DNA of 64,000 nt from Anseranas semipalmata (lineage: Eukaryota > Chordata > Aves > Anseriformes > Anseranatidae): the NCBI GenBank assembly GCA_013399115.1, contig VXAA01005636.1, positions 15,605-79,604 on the forward strand, given 5' to 3'. Under the pieces are notes generated by a model. The model saw only the letters and a list, made by a program, of their open reading frames with translations, did not search any database and was not told where the DNA came from. A program made the position numbers and the translations under genes. Every line of letters starts with the position of its first letter. Within the stretch, counting starts at the first letter, position 1. Below, one piece after another: positions 62,815 through 64,000 of the stretch.

Positions 62815-63260
62815 GTCTGACTGCACCTGGTGCTGTGGTACCATCGGTGACCACGCTTGGTCTCCCTGTACCTGCTGGGTGTCATTGCCAAGGCTCTTGG
62901 CAGCGGGGCTGCAGGGGCCTCGGTGAGGAGAGGCCGAGGCTGCCCCATGCCGGTCCCAGCTGGTCCCAGCCGGTTCCAGCCAGCCCCAACAGCCCCGCCA
63001 CAAGGCATGGCTGGGCCCAGCAGCCACGCTGGTGGCACCTCGGGGTAAATGCGTTGAAGAAAGGGCAAAACGCCACAGGATGGGGTGAGGAGAAAAAGTG
63101 TGAGGAACAACTGTATGAACAGCATGGACAGAGAAGGAAGGGCGGGAGGTGCTCCAGGCGTCAGAGCCGAGGCTCCCTTGCGGCCGGTGGAGAGCTCACC
63201 CTGAAGCAGGACAAAAGCACGAGGAGGGAACGGCAGAGAGGAGCTGTCACGGACAGACCA
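62815..63260 (+). mobile_element. GC-rich block resembling avian ERV internal or leader sequence
   Basis: This 450-bp island stands out from AT-rich flanks. Words such as AACGCCACAGGATGGGGTGA, GGAGAAAAAGTGTGAGGAAC, GGAGGTGCTCCAGGCGTCAG and AGCCGAGGCTCCCTTGCGGC recall a GC-rich internal or leader segment I associate with bird endogenous retroviruses. A decamer like CGGTCCCAGC is repeated three times at 62951-62980. Several frames are open through it on both strands (up to about 164 codons), as happens in GC-rich DNA, but no retroviral motif such as a zinc knuckle, protease or RT is visible. No LTR is adjacent. A CpG-island-like host element is the main alternative. Confidence 0.4.
62951..62980. 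repeat. 10-bp tandem repeat, three units
   Basis: CGGTCCCAGC, TGGTCCCAGC, CGGTTCCAGC in direct succession within the GC-rich block. Confidence 0.9.
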
Positions 63261-64000
63261 CAACTCCTATCCCCCTTCCTCTACAGAAGTAACATTTTAA
63301 GAATTGAGTTTCATTTCTTCTCAAGCTAATTAGACCATATTTTTTAAAATTATATTTGATAAAAAAAATACAGTAATATACTTCACACCAAGCTTTCCAA
63401 GAACATTTCCTTTTTTGCGAGGTGTACCAAATAAAAATCTTAAGTCTAATTTTTCATCTGTTAGGCCTGTTAGACATCTCAGGGGAAGAAGTTTCTCAAA
63501 TATTTAATACAGTAAATATTTGTCATGCATTACCAGAAGTTGTGTGTATTTTGTTCAACTAATAGATTTTTATTATACCTTTCCAGAAACATCTTGTTAC
63601 AGATCAAGTCATTATCTAAGAAAGTTAAAAGTAAAGTTCCAAATTCTCAGCTGTCTGAGAACAGATAATTGACAGAGAAATCTAAGGAAATAATTTACAT
63701 TTACAACTTCTTGGCACTTTTCAGTGTTTCTTGAGTGTCTCTTAAGATGGTATTTATTACAAAGAAAGCCCCATATGACTACATTTGTCTACACTGCTAC
63801 CCTAGAAGCTTCTGGTCCAGGCTGCTGTAGTGAACTGCTTTTGGTAGCTGTGATTCAGTAAGTCCTGGTGTCCCTAACCTGTGAGATGGATTTTGGAACC
63901 CTCCCTGAGCTTCATGCCCCCCCAGGGATCCTGCATTTCAAGTGGGTATTTTAACTTGGTATCTCCAACCTACACCAGCATTGCAGAAATAACCACCACC
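63261..64000. other. Unique sequence, no gene seen
   Basis: No recognisable element to the window end; the last 250 bp are somewhat GC-richer but not identified. Confidence 0.5.

Noticed and set aside
62835..63329. 164-codon plus-strand frame as a host exon
   Set aside because: Frames are open on both strands in this GC-rich block, as composition alone predicts; no domain, and ERV-like words are a better fit.
1..64000. Bacterial-type features (operons, CRISPR arrays, phage modules, ribosome binding sites)
   Set aside because: Composition, CR1 and LTR content and the lack of long frames point to a vertebrate nuclear genome; no direct-repeat/spacer array of CRISPR type was found.

Overview
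This window looks like about 64 kb of AT-rich, essentially non-coding nuclear DNA from a bird. The host is inferred from the interspersed repeats. There are many copies of the avian CR1 LINE, several ending in the typical short terminal repeat (units like ATTCTATG or GATTCTGT). There are also fragments of a bird ERV LTR family beginning TGTACTGGGTCTGGC or ending near AACCACAACA. I recognise no Alu, L1 or other mammalian SINE or LINE. The LTR family is one I associate with Neoaves, but I cannot name the species or the locus. No host protein-coding exon, tRNA, rRNA or other structured RNA gene could be supported. The longest open frames are either CR1 reverse transcriptase remnants or chance and low-complexity frames.

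Layout. Positions 1-10071 are unique AT-rich sequence with only simple-repeat patches. A CR1 3' end lies at 10072-10271, a long (TTTCC)n array at 12371-12480, and a minus-strand CR1 at 13239-13745 that runs into an assembly gap. A solo LTR on the plus strand is at 14870-15458. A short CR1 is at 18434-18600, and an old, diverged CR1 on the minus strand at about 22470-23600. A CR1 end fused to a 145-bp polypurine array is at 25541-25849, and another CR1 at 26714-26948. The middle third holds an LTR fragment (30355-30530), a CR1 whose terminal repeat has grown into (GGATA)n (33256-33545), and a solo LTR with a perfect 5-bp target duplication and an internal gap (33711-34136). It also holds a possible old CR1 remnant (36120-36330), (ATCT)n and (AG)n arrays, and further CR1 pieces.

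The densest region is 44-54 kb. It has an old CR1 (44370-44860), a minus-strand LTR (46940-47503), then three CR1 pieces stacked on the same strand at 49420-50070, 50311-50893 and 50962-51940. The last still encodes a recognisable reverse transcriptase core with an F-A-D-D active site, but it is 5' truncated, interrupted by a gap and frameshifted by a 13-bp deletion. A long minus-strand CR1 (60336-61084) carries a G-rich insertion. A GC-rich block at about 62815-63260 resembles avian retroviral internal sequence.

No genes act together here. The window is best read as a gene desert or a large intron built from CR1 and LTR insertions of several ages. All mobile elements seen are fragmentary. 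I did not find a convincing new biological system. The findings are mostly about how retroelement ends seed microsatellites, how elements stack, and where the assembly is broken.
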